Assembly: GCA_019348305.1 (NCBI GenBank)
Contig: JAHWJQ010000006.1
Span: forward strand, 1 to 26,132
Origin: Actinomycetota bacterium
Lineage (GTDB): Bacteria > Actinomycetota > Acidimicrobiia > Acidimicrobiales > CADCTF01
Length of the DNA: 26,132 nucleotides
Direction of reading: 5' to 3'
Positions 22,440 through 26,132 of the stretch are shown here, in pieces (within the stretch, counting starts at the first letter, position 1; the number at the start of each line of letters is the position of its first letter). The notes under the pieces were generated by a model. That model was not told where the DNA came from, did not search any database, and saw only the letters and a program-made list of their open reading frames with translations. The position numbers and the translations under genes are program-made.

Positions 22440-23674
22440 CTGTCATCGCCGCCGCGAGCGGCGACGCCGCCGTGGTGTTCATCGAGATCGGTGCGGTGGT
22501 CCTCGTGCTCTCGGTCCTTGCTCGCGTGGCGGGCCGGTTCGGGATCACCGCCATCCCCTTCTACCTCGTGGCCGGTCTTGCGGTGGGCGAGGGCGGCGTG
22601 GCCCCGCTGGACGTGAGCGCCGACTTCATCTCGCTCTCGGCCGAAATCGGCGTGCTCCTCCTTCTGCTCACGCTGGGGCTCGCGTACACCGGCGACGAGC
22701 TGCGTCAAGGGCTACGGACCGGCGGACCGGCAGGGATCGCCGACGCGGCCCTCAACTTCACGCCTGGCTTCCTCGCCGGGATGCTCTTCGGATGGGGAAC
22801 AACGACGGCCGTGCTCCTCGGAGGGGTGTGCTGGATCAGCTCGTCGGGGGTGGTCGCCAAGGTGCTTCACGACCTCGACCGTCTCGGCAACAGGGAGACC
22901 CCGGCCATCCTCAACCTCCTCGTCATCGAGGATCTCGCCATGGCGGCCTACCTGCCGATCGTGGCTGCTCTCGTCGCCGGCCGGGGCCTCGCCGCCACGG
23001 CAGCGACCGTGGTTGCCGCCCTCATAGCGGTCGCGCTCATCCTGGTCGTGGCCTTGCGCTGGGGAAGCCGCCTCAGTGACGCACTGGCGCGGGGCTCCGA
23101 CGAGGCACTCCTCCTCGCCGTGTTCGGCCTCACGCTTCTCGTTGCCGGCCTCGCTCAGCAACTGGAGGTGTCCGCTGCCATCGGCGCCTTCCTCGTCGGA
23201 CTGGCACTCTCGGGGCCCGTGCAGGCCCGGGCCGGGCCACTCGTCGCACCGCTCAGGGACCTCTTCGCGGCGACGTTCTTCCTGTTCTTCTCCTTCCAGA
23301 TCCGCCCGGCGGCGCTGCTAGGGGCCCTTGTACCGGCAGCCGCGCTCGCCGCCGTTGGTGTGCTCGGAAAGCTCGGCGCCGGCTGGATAGCGTGTCGCCC
23401 GCTGGGCATCGCCACACCTGGTCGCCTCCGCGCCGGTAGCGTCCTCGTCGCTCGCGGCGAGTTCTCGATCGTCATCGCCAGCCTGGGCGCGGCGACCGAA
23501 CATGGTGACGACCTGGGCGCTCTCGCCGCGGCGTTCGTCCTGCTGTCGGCCATCGTCGGACCCCTCCTGGCCAAGTACGCCGATGCCGTTGCCGTGCCCG
23601 CCGGCCTTACTTCAGCTTCCGGGGCGGGCCCCCGCCTCAGAGGTCGAGGACCCGGACATAGCGAACCTCGCTGA
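22436..23674 (+). CDS. CPA2-type cation/proton antiporter membrane subunit (KhtU/KefB-like)
   Basis: The 412-residue protein has about 12 hydrophobic segments and the features of the Na+/H+ exchanger domain: FYLVAGLAVGEGG, EIGVLLLLLTLGL, GGVCWISSSGVVAKVL (helix around the ion site), and LNLLVIEDLAMAAYLPI. The VIEDLAMA segment carries the acidic residue at the expected transport site. SAAIGAFLVGLALSG and ARGEFSIVIASLG are also typical. With the KhtT-like subunit it probably exports K+ (or NH4+) in exchange for protons. It ends in a short hydrophilic tail and has no TrkA-N domain, consistent with regulation by the separate subunit. Confidence 0.92.
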   Translation: MTVIAAASGDAAVVFIEIGAVVLVLSVLARVAGRFGITAIPFYLVAGLAVGEGGVAPLDVSADFISLSAEIGVLLLLLTLGLAYTGDELRQGLRTGGPAGIADAALNFTPGFLAGMLFGWGTTTAVLLGGVCWISSSGVVAKVLHDLDRLGNRETPAILNLLVIEDLAMAAYLPIVAALVAGRGLAATAATVVAALIAVALILVVALRWGSRLSDALARGSDEALLLAVFGLTLLVAGLAQQLEVSAAIGAFLVGLALSGPVQARAGPLVAPLRDLFAATFFLFFSFQIRPAALLGALVPAAALAAVGVLGKLGAGWIACRPLGIATPGRLRAGSVLVARGEFSIVIASLGAATEHGDDLGALAAAFVLLSAIVGPLLAKYADAVAVPAGLTSASGAGPRLRGRGPGHSEPR

Positions 23675-23860
23675 CCCTCACCCCGAGGATCTCGGCCTCG
23701 CGCGCAATCCCGGTGTCGGTCCAGCCCTCGGACTCGTACAGGCCCCTGGCCGAGCCATGCGAATGGCAAAGGTCATGCACGACCAGCATCGCATCGATGA
23801 TCGACGACGGTGTCCCGAGCGGCCATGGTAGGAGTGCGCGAGCACTATTGCCATGTCGGG

Positions 23861-23935
23861 TTGAAATTGGTCTGGGGTGGTTAGGGTGGTGCGAGTTCGT
23901 CGCGCCCGCCTCTGGGCTGGGCCAAAGAGAGGAGA
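23861..23935 (+). promoter_or_regulatory. Possible promoter and strong RBS of the His-rich gene
   Basis: TTGAAA at 23861-23866 and TAGGGT at 23882-23887 could be -35 and -10 boxes, with a short spacing of 15 bases. AAGAGAGGAGA at 23925-23935 is a strong Shine-Dalgarno six bases before the ATG. The RBS is convincing; the promoter is tentative. Confidence 0.35.
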
Positions 23936-23941
23936 CCGACA

Positions 23942-24169
23942 ATGCGAAGGATCGTTGCCACCTGCACCCTGGGAGCTGCGATGGTGCTGTCTTCGGCGTC
24001 AGTTGCCGGGGCCCACCACACCGGCTGCGAGCCGCACCACACCACGGGCCAGGCCCACGCCAGCGTCCCCCACCGCCACCATCATCTCGACCGAGGCACC
24101 CACCAGGCCCACTCCAGCATCCCGTACTGCCCGCCCGAGGACGCCCCCCGCCACCGGGCAGGTCATTGA
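23942..24169 (+). CDS. Small secreted histidine-rich protein
   Basis: The protein has 75 residues. A signal peptide (MRRIVATCTLGAAMVLSSAS, cleavage likely after VAGA) is followed by a mature part of about 51 residues with 13 His and 2 Cys, in clusters such as AHHTGCEPHH and PHRHHH. This composition suggests binding of Zn, Cu or Ni outside the cell, either as a metal buffer or as a chaperone for a surface enzyme. A strong RBS and signal peptide support a real gene despite the small size. It overlaps the convergent metallophosphoesterase gene by 7 bases at the 3' ends. I recognise no named family. Confidence 0.75.
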   Translation: MRRIVATCTLGAAMVLSSASVAGAHHTGCEPHHTTGQAHASVPHRHHHLDRGTHQAHSSIPYCPPEDAPRHRAGH

Positions 24170-26082
24170 TCCTGGGCAGCGACCGTCGGTCGGCGCTGGC
24201 GCAAGGCGATGGCGCCGGCCAGCGCCGCCGCGCCCACACCCAGCCCGACCGAGCGGTCGGCCCCGGTAGCGGGCAGGACGGCGCGGCGTTCAGCCGGCTT
24301 CTCGGTGACCGCTGAGGGGGTGGAGACCGACGTCAGCTGGAAGGGTGCCGCCACCAGCAACTCGACATTGAGATCGTCCTCGGTCCCCAGTGCCTTGACA
24401 TGGTCACGCTGGTAGTCGTTGGCCGACAACTCCCGGCTGAGTGAGGCCAGGTCGAGAAGCCCGGTGGCGCCGGTGGCGGCAACGGCCGGAGCGAGGTGGT
24501 CGATGAGCGTTCCGAACAGCGACAGTGTCCCGTCGCGGTTGTCGACGATCTCCACCAGCCGCGCCTGGCTGGGGTAGTCGACGTGGGCGGCGGTCATGAT
24601 CTCCCAGAACCCGCCCGACCTCGGGTGGGGGTGGGGGAGCACCTGGTTGCGGTGGCTGTGCCCGTTCACCCAGGCGATCACGTTGGGGAATCTCTGGAGC
24701 AGCGCTTTGACCGCCGGCCCCAAGACCCGCCGGCCGGGCGTGGTCGGGTCGGGCGTCTCGTTGTTCATCGTCTCCAGGTTGTGGTGGCTGAACACCACGA
24801 TGAGCCGGTCGGTGGCCGAGGTTCTGATCAGGGTGCCGGCACTGTCGAAGTAGCGGGACGAATGCTCCTCGAGCCGGTCCTCGAGCCAGGCGAACTGTGC
24901 CGGGTCGAGCGAGCCTTGCTCGAGACCGCCACGGTCGACAGTGTCGAGGGAGATCCCCACAACGGCGGGCGCGACATCGAAGGTGTAATGCAGCAGGCCC
25001 GAGGTCGCTGCCGTCGCCGGGAGCCCGTGGCCGACGGGGCCAGGCCTGGCCGGTGAGGCGAGGTGGAGCTGCGCCCACTCCTGCGGCGACAGGTACCGGC
25101 GCCTTGCATCGGGGGTGACCACGCGGGCAGGGGCCTCGGCCAGCGCTGCCAGCACCGAGGGGTTCCCCGACTGCAACCCGCCCAAAAAGGCGACCGGGCT
25201 CATCCCCGCGGGCAGGTCCACGACCTTGATCGGCCCCGTGGAGATCGCCTCGAAGGCGGGATTGGGCGAGGCAGTGCCCTGTGCCAGCCCGTCGTGGTTG
25301 CCGTAGGTGGTGTACCAGGGGATCTGGAGCCCGGAGGCGGTGAACGGCTCGGCCGCTGCGGCCAACAGCCCGGGGTGGGAAGGGAAACCGTGGAACTGCT
25401 TGTAGAAGTCGCCATCGGAACGCAGGTCGTCGGGGTGCCAGTAGTGCCGGTCGTAGGTCGTCGGCTCCTGGTCCTGCACGCCTTCGTACCTCGGGCCGCC
25501 GCTGCTGGCGGCGACCCTCCCCCCGTCGAGCAGCGTGATGAACCACGCCAGCTCGTTCTCCTGGCGGTTGTCGCCGTTGTCCCCGGTCGAGACTGCGCAG
25601 TCGAAGGGACGACCGGTGATGGGGCCGCCGGCGAGGCTGTTGACGCGGCGCACCATCGACTCGGCCACCTGAGCGGTGAGTGTCTCTTGAGGACGGAAGG
25701 CGGCCTTGAACCGGTCAGGCAACGGCGGGTCGGAGTAACGGTCGAGGAACTCGACGCGGCTGGGGCTCTCGGTGTCGATGATGTGGATGTCGGTGAGGTG
25801 GACGATCGCGGCCAGTGGCACGCGGCGGTCGTGCCGGCCCGGCATCGCTTCAGGCCCGAGCGTGCGCACCCGCGTCGGCCAACCCGGAGCTTCGATGAAG
25901 CGGCGATAACCGGTGCCGACGGGCACCAACGTCGACTCGAGCGTGGTGCCGCTGGGTGAGGCAGTCGTCGCCGAGGTGATGCCCCACGCCCGTTCCCGGG
26001 CCCGGAGCAGGTCCGGGTCAGCGAGCCCGGCGGCCGCCAACACGCCGGCCCGCTGCAGGAACGCCCGCCGGGAAAGCAACAT
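24163..26082 (-). CDS. Tat-exported, LPATG-anchored metallophosphoesterase (TIGR03767-like)
   Basis: The 639-residue protein starts with SRRAFLQRAGVLAAAGL, a twin-arginine signal, so it is probably exported folded with metals already bound. The calcineurin-like metal sites are complete: TDIHIID (Asp98, His100), GDNGDN (167-172), GNHD (261-264), FSHHN (431-435), and GHSHRN (474-479). Size and motif pattern fit the TIGR03767 actinobacterial phosphoesterase family. The C-terminus has LPATG (603-607), a hydrophobic stretch and RQRR, a sortase sorting signal that would attach it to the cell wall. The natural substrate is unknown. The gene converges on the His-rich secreted protein gene. Confidence 0.92.
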   Translation of the reverse strand: MLLSRRAFLQRAGVLAAAGLADPDLLRARERAWGITSATTASPSGTTLESTLVPVGTGYRRFIEAPGWPTRVRTLGPEAMPGRHDRRVPLAAIVHLTDIHIIDTESPSRVEFLDRYSDPPLPDRFKAAFRPQETLTAQVAESMVRRVNSLAGGPITGRPFDCAVSTGDNGDNRQENELAWFITLLDGGRVAASSGGPRYEGVQDQEPTTYDRHYWHPDDLRSDGDFYKQFHGFPSHPGLLAAAAEPFTASGLQIPWYTTYGNHDGLAQGTASPNPAFEAISTGPIKVVDLPAGMSPVAFLGGLQSGNPSVLAALAEAPARVVTPDARRRYLSPQEWAQLHLASPARPGPVGHGLPATAATSGLLHYTFDVAPAVVGISLDTVDRGGLEQGSLDPAQFAWLEDRLEEHSSRYFDSAGTLIRTSATDRLIVVFSHHNLETMNNETPDPTTPGRRVLGPAVKALLQRFPNVIAWVNGHSHRNQVLPHPHPRSGGFWEIMTAAHVDYPSQARLVEIVDNRDGTLSLFGTLIDHLAPAVAATGATGLLDLASLSRELSANDYQRDHVKALGTEDDLNVELLVAAPFQLTSVSTPSAVTEKPAERRAVLPATGADRSVGLGVGAAALAGAIALRQRRPTVAAQDQ

Positions 26083-26132
26083 CAGCCCCAGAGTAGGAGA
26101 GGGTGAGTCGCTCCGTGCTCGCGACCTATGCG

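Noticed and set aside
23637..23789. Short minus-strand frame of 50 codons (MLVVHDLCHSHG...), overlapping the antiporter 3' end
   Set aside because: It looks protein-like, but there is no Shine-Dalgarno and no recognised family, and it overlaps a solid gene by 38 bases; not enough support.
1..26132. CRISPR arrays, insertion sequences, rRNA genes
   Set aside because: I saw no regularly spaced repeats of 20-40 bases, no transposase with terminal inverted repeats and no rRNA-like segment.

Overview
The window looks like one contig from a high-GC, Gram-positive-type actinobacterium. I infer this from the very GC-rich codon third positions, the frequent GTG/TTG starts with 4-base stop/start overlaps, a Tat-exported protein with an LPATG sorting signal, and the mix of condensation-domain acyltransferase, type III polyketide synthase and DUF427 genes. 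Class-level placement (for example Acidimicrobiia) cannot be decided from this sequence. The first 11 bases match the end of the Illumina TruSeq adapter, so real sequence probably begins at about base 12.

Left region (12-2782): a minus-strand condensation/acyltransferase gene cut by the contig edge, a 5'-half relic of a tRNA-Gly(TCC), a small lipoprotein gene, a DUF433 antitoxin followed by a frameshifted DUF5615 PIN-like toxin, a cluster of GTCACG/CGTGAC motifs, and an intact tRNA-Gly(CCC).

Possible defence island (about 2990-8802), directly after the tRNA: three tightly packed plus-strand genes. They encode a class II Fic AMP-transferase with a C-terminal winged helix, a PD-(D/E)xK nuclease fused to a large SF2 helicase, and a NERD-like domain fused to a UvrD-type SF1 helicase. 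A nested inverted repeat lies just before the Fic gene. I do not recognise this three-gene set as a named system, and it is the best candidate here for something undescribed.

Metabolic operon (9188-18067), all plus strand: SDR pseudogene, SRPBCC protein, two membrane proteins (one internally duplicated), gluconate 2-dehydrogenase subunit 3-like protein, GMC oxidoreductase, DUF1440-like protein, sensory-rhodopsin-transducer-like protein, pyruvate-oxidase-like ThDP enzyme, enolase-superfamily pseudogene, and type III polyketide synthase. The core is intact, but the two sugar/acid-handling enzymes at its ends are decayed by frameshifts and deletions.

Right region (18286-26132): a DUF427 gene; a convergent minus-strand pair (methyltransferase then acyl-CoA-dehydrogenase-like protein); a rhodanese-CBS gene with an in-frame UGA exactly in its active-site loop, which could be selenocysteine or a nonsense mutation; a small membrane protein; a KhtTU-like cation/proton antiporter pair; a tiny secreted histidine-rich protein; and a Tat/LPATG metallophosphoesterase.
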